Positions 1-5,729 of a DNA stretch of 6,873 bases are shown one piece after another. The DNA comes from Candidatus Bathyarchaeota archaeon. Lineage in GTDB: Archaea; Thermoproteota; Bathyarchaeia; TCS64; B23. Every line of letters begins with the position of its first letter. The first letter of the stretch is position 1. The position numbers and the translations under genes are program-made. The notes beneath the pieces were generated by a model that worked only from the letters and a program-made list of their open reading frames with translations, was not told the origin of the DNA and did not search any database. Where the stretch lies: positions 1 through 6,873 of the forward strand of contig JAPDJB010000104.1 in the NCBI GenBank assembly GCA_029259285.1, in the 5' to 3' direction.

Positions 1-1890
1 CCTCAGGACAACCCTGACGGCGTCGACGAGCATCAGCCTCGCCCCAGCCAGGCCCTCAGGCTCAGCCCTCAAGACGGGATGAGATGCATAGAAGCTGTTG
101 AACTTATCAGCCAGCTGGTTGGCGTAGGAGGCGATGGCCTGTGGGCTGAGGGCCTCAACGGCCTCTTGGAAGATGTCGGGGAAGCTGGCTATGAAGTGGA
201 CCAGCTCCCTCTCCTTCAAATCCCTCAATAGACCATAGTCAGGTTCAGGTCGATCCCCAGCCTTGCGGAGTATGCTGCAGGCCCTGGCGTGGGAGTATTG
301 GATGAAGGGGGCGCTATTCCTCTCGAAGTCCAGAACCCTATCCCAGTCGAAGACGACGGTCTTCATGGGATCGACGCTCAGCAAGGCATACTTCACAGCT
401 CCATGGCCCACCATCTCAGCGATGCGACGCTTCTCCCCCTCCGGCAGCCCAGGCGACCTCGCATCCACCTCCCTATAGGCGAGCTCCACAGCCTTCTCCA
501 CCACCTCCCTGAGGGTGACGTAGCGCCCCAATCGACCGCTCATCTTCAACCCTGGAAGTGTGACGAACTTGTAGGCGTAATGCCGCTGCCTATCGGCGAT
601 GTCGAGATGGCCGAGGGCTGCTAGGGCTATCCTAAGCTGAAGCTGGGCTGTGCTCTGCTCGTATCCGATGACGTTGATGACGCGGTCAACCCTCTCAAAC
701 TTCCAGAGCGAGTAGGCGATATCCCTCGTCGTGTAGAGAGTCGTCCCATCAGCCCTCACGAGAACGAGTTCAGGTATCTCGTATCGGGGGTTTATGCCCC
801 AACGCTCCTTCAACTTCAAATCTCTCGCCACGGCCTCACAGTCGAGGATTAGAGCCCCATCCTCGAAGCGTGTGTAGGGGGTTCTCCTCAGCCTATCTAT
901 CACCTCGTCGACGGCCCCACTCCAGACGAGGTCGCTCTCATAGTCCCAGGAGTCGAAGTGGATGCCGATCTCGCCTAGAGCCTCCTTAAAGCCCTTTAGG
1001 CAGTATTCGACGAGTCTCCTAACATCCCTCTTCGCTTCAGGTTCGCCACGCTCATATTCGGCGTTCAACCTTGAGATCGCCCCCTCGGGATCCTCCTCAT
1101 CCTCCAGGGCCTCCAGGAGCCTATCGAAGAGCCGCGGGTCTCTCTCCCTCAGCTCTTGAGCTGCCGCGGCATAGTGGCTGAGCTGGGCGTTTATCTCGCT
1201 GACCCGTGCATAGGCCTTGAGGGCCTTGGCCTCCTCCAGCTCCCTCTTAAGCCTCTTCACCTCCTTGATGACATTCACGGAGGCGTAGATGGTGCCAACC
1301 CATAGATCTGGAGGCCCCTTAGGCTCTGGTCTGCCGAGGAGCCTCCAGCCGTAGGTGGCCATGGCCACCTGCCTCCCCATGTCGTCGACGTAGAAGTGTA
1401 TGACAACCCTATGACCACGTCTCTTCAGCATCCTCGCCAGGGCATCGCCTAGAATCGAGTTCCTGGCGTTCCCGATGTGTATAGGCCCATTCGGATTTGC
1501 GCTGGTGTGCTCCACCATCACCCTCTCAGCCTTCTCAGCCTTCAGGAAGCCATACTCCTCATCGAGCTTCAGAGCGGTCTCCAGGGTCAGCTTCGAGAAC
1601 TCACCTGGATCGGCGTGGAAGTTTATGTAGCCTCCAACAGCCTCCACGGACTCGATGAGCTGAGACGACGATGGATCGAGGGCTGAGGCCAGCTCCGAGG
1701 CCAGCTCCTGCGGACTCCTATGCAACTTAGAGGCGAGCCTGAAGCAGATGGAGGTTGATATCTCCCCCATCTCAAGGCTTGGGGGCTTGGAGAAGCTAAG
1801 CTCAAGGGGTTCAGGGATGGAGAGCATCCTAAGGCCTCCCTCAAGGAGGCGTCGGCACTCCCCCCTCAGGGATTCCAGCGGATTTGACAT
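1..1890 (-). CDS. argS: Arginyl-tRNA synthetase, 3' end cut by the window edge
   Basis: This class I synthetase attaches arginine to tRNA-Arg in the cytoplasm. I translated 630 uninterrupted codons from the ATG at 1890 down to base 1, with no stop in the window. In order there is an N-terminal ArgRS-specific tRNA-binding region (about residues 5-115); the catalytic core with EHTSANPNGPIHIGN at 127-141, where HIGN takes the place of HIGH; a charged helical insertion (about 200-300); GLKMSGR around 449-451, equivalent to KMSKS; and the start of the DALR anticodon-binding domain near 530 (YSHARA). Family members are about 600-650 aa, so probably only the last 10-25 residues are missing. The start is supported by a Shine-Dalgarno six nt upstream and by the tRNA gene ending at 1906, which limits extension. 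A tRNA-Arg lies immediately upstream on the same strand. The final base of HIGH varies among archaeal ArgRS, so N there is not a defect. Confidence 0.97.
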   Translation of the reverse strand, partial: MSNPLESLRGECRRLLEGGLRMLSIPEPLELSFSKPPSLEMGEISTSICFRLASKLHRSPQELASELASALDPSSSQLIESVEAVGGYINFHADPGEFSKLTLETALKLDEEYGFLKAEKAERVMVEHTSANPNGPIHIGNARNSILGDALARMLKRRGHRVVIHFYVDDMGRQVAMATYGWRLLGRPEPKGPPDLWVGTIYASVNVIKEVKRLKRELEEAKALKAYARVSEINAQLSHYAAAAQELRERDPRLFDRLLEALEDEEDPEGAISRLNAEYERGEPEAKRDVRRLVEYCLKGFKEALGEIGIHFDSWDYESDLVWSGAVDEVIDRLRRTPYTRFEDGALILDCEAVARDLKLKERWGINPRYEIPELVLVRADGTTLYTTRDIAYSLWKFERVDRVINVIGYEQSTAQLQLRIALAALGHLDIADRQRHYAYKFVTLPGLKMSGRLGRYVTLREVVEKAVELAYREVDARSPGLPEGEKRRIAEMVGHGAVKYALLSVDPMKTVVFDWDRVLDFERNSAPFIQYSHARACSILRKAGDRPEPDYGLLRDLKERELVHFIASFPDIFQEAVEALSPQAIASYANQLADKFNSFYASHPVLRAEPEGLAGARLMLVDAVRVVLR

Positions 1891-1896
1891 CGCCTC

Positions 1897-1902
1897 CACC
1901 TC
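1897..1902 (-). promoter_or_regulatory. Shine-Dalgarno of argS
   Basis: GAGGTG read on the minus strand, with six nt between it and the argS ATG. It matches the complement of the archaeal 16S rRNA 3' end. It lies wholly in the 15-nt gap between tRNA and argS, so it would survive 3' trimming of the tRNA. Genes here with a TATA box about 26 nt before the start codon lack such a site, so its presence fits argS being internal to a longer transcript. Confidence 0.75.
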
Positions 1903-1905
1903 AAG

Positions 1906-1978
1906 CGGGCCCGAGGGGATTTGAACCCCTGCTCTCCGGCTCCGAAGGCCGGCGCCTTATCCACTCGGCTACGGGCCC
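1906..1978 (-). tRNA. trnR-UCG: tRNA-Arg (anticodon UCG)
   Basis: A 73-nt cloverleaf on the minus strand. The acceptor stem pairs GGGCCCG with CGGGCCC and the discriminator base is G. The D arm has GCC/GGC with a GG-A in the loop. The anticodon stem CCGGC/GCCGG closes loop CTTCGGA, giving anticodon TCG (bases 1945-1943). The variable loop is five nt (AGAGC), and the T arm is AGGGG-TTCAAAT-CCCCT. No CCA is encoded: CTTGA follows. There is no intron. It reads CGA and possibly other CGN codons. C35, G36 and the A after the D-loop GG agree with known arginine identity bases. It lies 32 nt after the ABCE1 stop and 15 nt before the ATG of argS, the gene for its own charging enzyme, on the same strand. 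Confidence 0.98.
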
Positions 1979-2001
1979 AAGGGTTATGGATGCCATGGAG
2001 C

Positions 2002-2008
2002 ATATAGG
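2002..2008 (-). promoter_or_regulatory. TATA-like box for the tRNA-Arg/argS unit
   Basis: Minus-strand CCTATAT, centred about 26 nt upstream of the tRNA 5' end at 1978. Archaeal transcription usually starts about 22-27 nt past the TATA centre, so initiation would fall on or within a few bases of the tRNA's first G. It lies in the 32-nt gap after ABCE1, so the unit could be transcribed separately as well as by read-through. The match to the consensus is moderate; spacing is the main support. Confidence 0.55.
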
Positions 2009-2010
2009 TT

Positions 2011-3777
2011 TTAGGCGTAGTAGTAGCGCCCCTTTCTCCGCTGCTCCCTATCGAGTTTGGAGCCCTCCTTATTAACTCTCGGCCTACCTGTCTCTGGGTC
2101 TCTTCGGAAGGTGATGCCCACATCTTTCAGGAAATTGTTCATCCCCTCCTCGAGGGTTAGGGGGCTGCTTCCATATCCCTCCCTCGCTGGCTGACCTGTG
2201 AAGACTATCAGCCTATCTGCTATGAAGTCTTGGGCGTAGATGTCGTGTTCGACGACGAAGGCTGTCACACCCCTCATCTTCGTTATTCTCCTTATGGCCC
2301 TGGCCATGGATAGGCGCTCCTCGACGTCGAGGTAGGCGCTCGGCTCGTCGAGGAGATAGAGATCTGCCGGCCTCCCCAGGCATTCAGCTATGGCCGCTCG
2401 CTGTAGCTCTCCCCCGCTCAGCTCGTCCAGGGTTCTCTCCAATAGTCTCCTCACGTTTAGGCGGTCTATCACCTCCACCTGGAACCAATCCTCATCGTAG
2501 CGTTCTCCCACCGCCCTCTTGAGGAGCTCCTCAACGGTTCCCTCGAAATCCCTGGAGGGGTATTGGGGCTTATAGCTCACCTCGGCCACCCCTTGGATGA
2601 TGCCCTCCTCTGGTTCGCGTAGGCCTGCCAGCATCTCTAGGAAGGTTGTCTTTCCCGTCCCGTTTTTACCCAGTATCCCTATCACCTCGCCCTCTCCGAT
2701 CTCGCCGGCCTCTATGGTGACTTGGAAGCTGTCTCTGCTCCCCCTAAGCCTGCTCCACCTCATTATGGTTCTGGACTTCTGCGGAGGCGTCGGCGGCTTC
2801 ACATGGAACCTTATTGGGGCGTCCCTGAACCTTATGTTCTCATCTGGTATGTAGCCCTCGATGTAGATGTTGATGCCCTCCCTCACACCATGGATGTGGG
2901 AGAAGATTCCATAGACGTCGGGTTCGCCGTATAGGATGTAGATGTCGTCGGAGAGGTAGTCTAACACTGCGAGGTCATGCTCGGCGACGATCACCATCGC
3001 CCCCCGCTCAGCAGCCCCCCTAATCACCCTTGCGGCTCTAAGTCTCTGATAGACGTCGAGATGGCTGGAGGGTTCGTCGAAGAGGTAGACGTCGGCCTCG
3101 CGGCATAGGGCTGCGGCTATCGCCACCCGCTGCAGCTCTCCCCCGCTGAGGGTCTGGATATCTCTATTTAGGAGATGCCGGATCTCCAGGGCTTCATATA
3201 GCTCATCGAGGCGTCCCCCCTCGTCGAGGCGGCTTAGGATCTCGTCGACTTTACCTGAGACTACTTTCGGTATTCTATCGACGTATTGGGGCTTATAGAC
3301 CGCCCTCAAATCCTCACCATAGAGCTGCTTGAGGTATTCGTGGAGGGGTGTCCCTGAGAAGTGGCTTATGATCTCGGCTTCATCCGGTGGATCATCATAG
3401 CGTCCAAGATTCGGCCTCAGCTCTCCGGATAGGATTCTGAGGGCCGTCGTCTTCCCCATCCCATTTCTGCCTAGAAGCCCTATAACTCTCCCCCTTTGAG
3501 GTGTGGGAAGCCTGAAGAGGGTGAAGGCGTTTGGCCCGAAGCGGTGGATATGCTCCTCCTCCAACTTGTCTGGGAGATTTACTATGCTGAGGGCCTTGAA
3601 GGGGCATTTCCTGACGCAGATGCCGCAGCCCGTGCATAGCGGCTCCAATATGACTGCCTTATCTCCCTCGATCTTTATGGCCTCCCTTCCCAATCTGACC
3701 ATGGGGCAGAACCTGACGCAGGGTATATCGCATCTATCCGGCCTGCAGCGCTCCCGATCGACTACGGCTACCCTCAA
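2011..3777 (-). CDS. abce1: ABCE1 ribosome recycling factor (Fe-S ABC ATPase)
   Basis: Cytosolic ATPase that splits ribosomes into subunits after termination, with aRF1/Pelota. At 588 aa it is the usual length. The N-terminal ferredoxin-like domain carries two 4Fe-4S sets: C11, C16, C20, C24 and C48, C51, C54, C58. Nucleotide-binding domain 1 has Walker A GRNGMGKTT (103-111), Q-loop Q164, signature LSGGE (210-214), Walker B YLFDEP with E235, and H267. Domain 2 has Walker A GKNGTGKTT (370-378), Q405, LSGGE (453-457), Walker B YLLDEP with E478, and H511. The C-terminus has the family-typical ITFRRDPETGRPR stretch and ends in YYYA. All catalytic residues are intact and no membrane segment is present. 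The start is TTG at 3777: an in-frame TGA three codons upstream blocks extension and the N-terminus aligns with the family. No clear Shine-Dalgarno is visible. It follows the RNase J-like gene by 53 nt with no good promoter between, so co-transcription is likely. Confidence 0.98.
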   Translation of the reverse strand: MRVAVVDRERCRPDRCDIPCVRFCPMVRLGREAIKIEGDKAVILEPLCTGCGICVRKCPFKALSIVNLPDKLEEEHIHRFGPNAFTLFRLPTPQRGRVIGLLGRNGMGKTTALRILSGELRPNLGRYDDPPDEAEIISHFSGTPLHEYLKQLYGEDLRAVYKPQYVDRIPKVVSGKVDEILSRLDEGGRLDELYEALEIRHLLNRDIQTLSGGELQRVAIAAALCREADVYLFDEPSSHLDVYQRLRAARVIRGAAERGAMVIVAEHDLAVLDYLSDDIYILYGEPDVYGIFSHIHGVREGINIYIEGYIPDENIRFRDAPIRFHVKPPTPPQKSRTIMRWSRLRGSRDSFQVTIEAGEIGEGEVIGILGKNGTGKTTFLEMLAGLREPEEGIIQGVAEVSYKPQYPSRDFEGTVEELLKRAVGERYDEDWFQVEVIDRLNVRRLLERTLDELSGGELQRAAIAECLGRPADLYLLDEPSAYLDVEERLSMARAIRRITKMRGVTAFVVEHDIYAQDFIADRLIVFTGQPAREGYGSSPLTLEEGMNNFLKDVGITFRRDPETGRPRVNKEGSKLDREQRRKGRYYYA

Positions 3778-3830
3778 GGATGCTCAGAGTAGAAGGGCGG
3801 GAAGTCCTCTTAGACCCTTCGCTGCCAAGC

Positions 3831-5183
3831 CTAAAGGTGATAGCTCCTCCCCCTCTCCGGATTCTCGACTCTTCTCCCCCTCAATAGCCTTCTATACAAC
3901 TCTGGATGCTCCGTGTGTATGGGGTAGACCCTCCTCGGATTGATTAGCTCCACGGCCTCTAGGAGCTCCCTTCGACCCATGTGGCCGGAGGCGTGGAGCT
4001 GATGTAGCCTCAGCGAGAAGTGGCTAAGCCAGTTTTTCATCAGCTCCTCCTCCAGGGCTTCCTCCTCCACATGTTCGCTCATGCTATAGATGTAGTGGCC
4101 TCCCCTGGGTTTGATGTCTATCAGCTCTTGGAAGTGGTGGAGCTCCAGGCAGACGAGGTATTCCCAGGGGCGTCGACGTATCTCCTCAGCGGTGACCATC
4201 CTCTCCAGGTAGGGTCTCTCCCAGCGATAGTAGTCCTGCTCCCTGTATCTCCCACTTCTCTTCCTCCTGAAGTAGACTGCGATGTCCTCATCTCTCATGG
4301 GGTCTGGTAGGTCTATGTGTTCGTCCTCGACGAGCTTTGAGAGTAGATGAGCAGTCCATGTGGTGATGACCAGCCTGCGCCCCGAGGCCTTAGCGGCTTC
4401 ATAGAAGGTTCTGAAGCGGTCTGTATCCCTCCTGTTCTGGGTGTAGAAGACCGGCTTTCCCTCGGCCTCCCCCAGCACCCTGAGAACTCCCTCATAGACC
4501 TCACCCTCTGAGAGGCCTCCCTCCTCATCGATCTTCGTCCCCTCTATCATGAGGGCTTCAGGCTCAGCCTCGGCAGCGGCCTCAAGGAACTCCTCCGTCA
4601 TCTCCCCCCTAGGGCCATGTCTACGCAGATCTCCGGTATAGACGATCGAACCCGATGATGTGTGGATGATGAATCCATAGGCCGCTGGAATCGAGTGATC
4701 AACATGGATCGGCTTCACCTCCACGTCGCCCATCCTGATCCGGTCTCCGGTTCTGAAGGTCTTGTAGAGATGCTCCCCATAATCCATGTGGCCTACGGTC
4801 TCCGAGGCCTCTAAGAAGAGCTTAGTTCCCGAGCCGCAGTAGATGGGGATGGAGGAATCCAGAAACCTTACATAGTCAACGTGATCTGCGTGGGCGTGGC
4901 TGATGAAGACCGCATCATAATGGGCCTCCTCATAGGGGATTGAAGAACCCTCCAGGTGACGCTGAGCGTATAACCCCCTCAACGGGGGTATGAGATCAAA
5001 CTCTAGGAGATCCATCAGCTGGCTATGCCCTCTGGGCTGAAGCCACCCCGCGTAGAAGCGCCTCTCAGCCGTAAAGGAGCGTCCGAAGTCAAGCCACAGC
5101 TTGACTTCGCCATCCTCGATGAGTATCCTATTACCCCCAATCTCTCCGACGCCGCCGTGGAAGGTTATGGAAACCATTGACAT
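3831..5183 (-). CDS. RNase J-like beta-CASP metallo-beta-lactamase-fold nuclease
   Basis: A probable RNA-processing or 5'-3' exoribonuclease-type protein of the metallo-beta-lactamase/beta-CASP superfamily, cytosolic, with no signal peptide or membrane helix. At 450 aa it resembles the short archaeal RNase J form without extra C-terminal domain. The N-terminal GGVGEIGGN (10-18) and LDFG (31-34) are typical. Metal ligands are visible as HAHADH (96-101), H163 in HVDHS and D185 in TGDLR. Beta-CASP motifs are a probable motif A acid E214 (IEGT), motif B H397 (HASGH) and motif C histidines 423/426 (PIHTEH). Closing motifs of this type are shared with RNase J rather than with CPSF-type enzymes, but substrate and direction of decay are inferred. 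The ATG at 5183 is chosen because a TATA-like box lies about 25 nt upstream; ATG 5177 (residue 3) is the alternative. It is first in a block with ABCE1, tRNA-Arg and argS. Confidence 0.88.
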   Translation of the reverse strand: MSMVSITFHGGVGEIGGNRILIEDGEVKLWLDFGRSFTAERRFYAGWLQPRGHSQLMDLLEFDLIPPLRGLYAQRHLEGSSIPYEEAHYDAVFISHAHADHVDYVRFLDSSIPIYCGSGTKLFLEASETVGHMDYGEHLYKTFRTGDRIRMGDVEVKPIHVDHSIPAAYGFIIHTSSGSIVYTGDLRRHGPRGEMTEEFLEAAAEAEPEALMIEGTKIDEEGGLSEGEVYEGVLRVLGEAEGKPVFYTQNRRDTDRFRTFYEAAKASGRRLVITTWTAHLLSKLVEDEHIDLPDPMRDEDIAVYFRRKRSGRYREQDYYRWERPYLERMVTAEEIRRRPWEYLVCLELHHFQELIDIKPRGGHYIYSMSEHVEEEALEEELMKNWLSHFSLRLHQLHASGHMGRRELLEAVELINPRRVYPIHTEHPELYRRLLRGRRVENPERGRSYHL

Positions 5184-5204
5184 GGAGAGTTAGGTCTCAA
5201 CCCC

Positions 5205-5211
5205 TATATTA
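5205..5211 (-). promoter_or_regulatory. TATA-like box for the RNase J-like gene
   Basis: Minus-strand TAATATA, centred about 25 nt before the ATG at 5183. Initiation at the normal archaeal distance would give a leaderless or nearly leaderless message, which agrees with the absence of a Shine-Dalgarno. A second candidate TATA lies inside the inverted repeat further upstream and would give a leader of about 30 nt. Confidence 0.5.
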
Positions 5212-5231
5212 GCCTCAACCTTCTCCAATAA

Positions 5232-5252
5232 TTTTTGGTTTAAAACCAAAAA
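5232..5252. repeat. 21-bp inverted repeat, candidate operator in the divergent promoter region
   Basis: Arms TTTTTGGTTT (5232-5241) and AAACCAAAAA (5243-5252) are perfect reverse complements around a single central A. The repeat lies between the divergent RNase J-like gene and the AbrB-like gene, 31 nt before the latter's ATG. Its centre reads TTTAAAA on the plus strand, itself TATA-like, and the right arm abuts a second AT-rich candidate (AATTTAA, 5252-5258). A dimeric regulator bound here would compete with TBP at one or both promoters. That the neighbouring AbrB-like protein binds it is inference. The arms are AT-rich, so some symmetry could arise by chance, but the GG/CC positions match too. 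Confidence 0.55.
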
Positions 5253-5258
5253 ATTTAA
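5239..5258 (+). promoter_or_regulatory. Promoter region of the AbrB-like gene (two TATA candidates)
   Basis: TTTAAAA at 5239-5245 would place the start of transcription near 5268, with a leader of about 15 nt. AATTTAA at 5252-5258 would place it near 5281, giving a leaderless message from ATG 5283. No convincing Shine-Dalgarno precedes the ATG, which slightly favours the second. Both overlap or abut the inverted repeat. Confidence 0.45.
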
Positions 5259-5282
5259 CATGGGGAGAGCCTAATAAAGGCG

Positions 5283-5477
5283 ATGTCGAGGAAGATAGAC
5301 CTCGATGAGGTTGAATTCATAACTGAGACCGCCATAACAATCCGTGGTTCGAGGAGGCGAACCACCGTTCCAAGTAGAATCGTCGAATACTTCCAACTGA
5401 GGGATGGGGACATAGTGAGATGGATCCTATTCAGGGATGGCTCCTTAATGGTCATACCGAAGCGTCGAGGTGAATAG
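5283..5477 (+). CDS. AbrB/SpoVT-type (MazE-like) DNA-binding protein
   Basis: A 64-aa protein made of little more than one swapped-hairpin AbrB domain (about residues 16-62). The diagnostic core is TTVPSRIVEYFQLRDGDIVRW (starting at residue 27): TVP with the following helix, then L-x-x-GD and a closing beta strand (SLMVIPK). Such proteins form dimers that bind DNA; in archaea they act as regulators or as antitoxins. The N-terminal RGSRRR patch is basic, as expected for DNA contact. It is first in a short unit, with the zinc-finger gene starting two bases after its TAG stop, and sits beside a 21-bp inverted repeat, so autoregulation is plausible. Target and effect are unknown. An antitoxin role would need a toxin partner, and the downstream gene does not look like a PIN, MazF or other known toxin. 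Confidence 0.88.
   Translation: MSRKIDLDEVEFITETAITIRGSRRRTTVPSRIVEYFQLRDGDIVRWILFRDGSLMVIPKRRGE
5467..5473 (+). promoter_or_regulatory. Shine-Dalgarno deciding the start of the zinc-binding protein
   Basis: GAGGTGA is an excellent match to the complement of the archaeal 16S rRNA 3' end and lies five nt before a TTG at 5479. It sits within the last codons of the AbrB-like gene. The GTG contained in it (5470) is the other possible start but would have no Shine-Dalgarno of its own. Confidence 0.65.
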
Positions 5478-5478
5478 G

Positions 5479-5682
5479 TTGGTTAGGAGGGGGAGTAGGA
5501 GACTATATGACTTAAGCGAGAGAACCCTAAAGATCAATAGAAAACTTTTCGGAGACTCATTTAGATGCCAATATTGTGGAGAGAAATTTGAAGTTGGCGA
5601 CGTTGTATATGCCGTATACAACAAAAATGTTAAATGGTATCACAAGAAATGCTATGATCTCACATTATATGATGGCGGATGA
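5479..5682 (+). CDS. Small CxxC...HxxC zinc-binding protein, function unknown
   Basis: A 67-aa basic protein from TTG 5479 (70 aa if GTG 5470 is used). The N-terminal 25 residues are rich in Arg/Lys. They are followed by a single metal site: C30 and C33 (CQYC), then about 21 residues of predicted beta-rich sequence (GDVVYAVYNKNVKWY), then H55 and C58 (HKKC). The CxxC-x21-HxxC layout resembles small treble-clef or PARP/LIM-like zinc fingers, and small proteins of this style occur in archaea, but I cannot name a characterised family. The TTG start is preferred because of the strong Shine-Dalgarno at 5467-5473 and because it begins right after the AbrB-like stop, implying translational coupling. 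Composition becomes AT-rich inside this gene. It may bind nucleic acid, perhaps with the AbrB-like protein; that is inference from charge and context only. Confidence 0.75.
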   Translation: MVRRGSRRLYDLSERTLKINRKLFGDSFRCQYCGEKFEVGDVVYAVYNKNVKWYHKKCYDLTLYDGG

Positions 5683-5690
5683 ACGAGGAG

Positions 5691-5699
5691 TTATATAAA
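5691..5699 (+). promoter_or_regulatory. TATA box of the TauE/SafE-like gene
   Basis: TTATATAAA is a strong archaeal TATA match starting eight nt after the zinc-finger gene's stop codon. Transcription should begin around 5720, giving a leader of roughly ten nt to ATG 5730. The transporter is therefore probably transcribed on its own, not only as part of the AbrB unit. Confidence 0.7.
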
Positions 5700-5729
5700 C
5701 TTAGGGTGGGAGAATTCTGATGGATTGGA

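Noticed and set aside
289..624. A 111-codon plus-strand frame
   Set aside because: It is antisense to argS, whose KMSG region lies in the same bases; long antisense frames are expected in GC-rich coding DNA.
1906..1978. The tRNA gene as an integration site for a mobile element
   Set aside because: No repeated tRNA 3' fragment, integrase or compositional break lies next to it; the AT-rich stretch is more than 3 kb away on the other side of ABCE1 and the nuclease.
1866..2123. An 85-codon minus-strand frame spanning the ABCE1 end, the tRNA and the argS start
   Set aside because: It reads straight through the tRNA gene and overlaps two confident genes in another frame.
3503..3943. A 146-codon plus-strand frame
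   Set aside because: It lies antisense to the ABCE1 N-terminus and the nuclease C-terminus, both with intact family motifs, and its translation has no recognisable features.
5180..5269. Similar strings ACATGGAGAG (5180-5189) and ACATGGGGAGAG (5258-5269) flanking the divergent promoter region
   Set aside because: Short and imperfect, and one copy includes the nuclease start codon, so chance is the simpler reading.
5255..5455. A 66-codon minus-strand frame opposite the AbrB-like gene
   Set aside because: The plus-strand frame has a clear AbrB motif; the antisense product shows no family features.
5283..5682. A classical AbrB-type antitoxin with toxin
   Set aside because: The second gene has no PIN, MazF/CcdB, RelE or Doc features; it is a small zinc-binding protein, so a standard toxin-antitoxin label is not supported.
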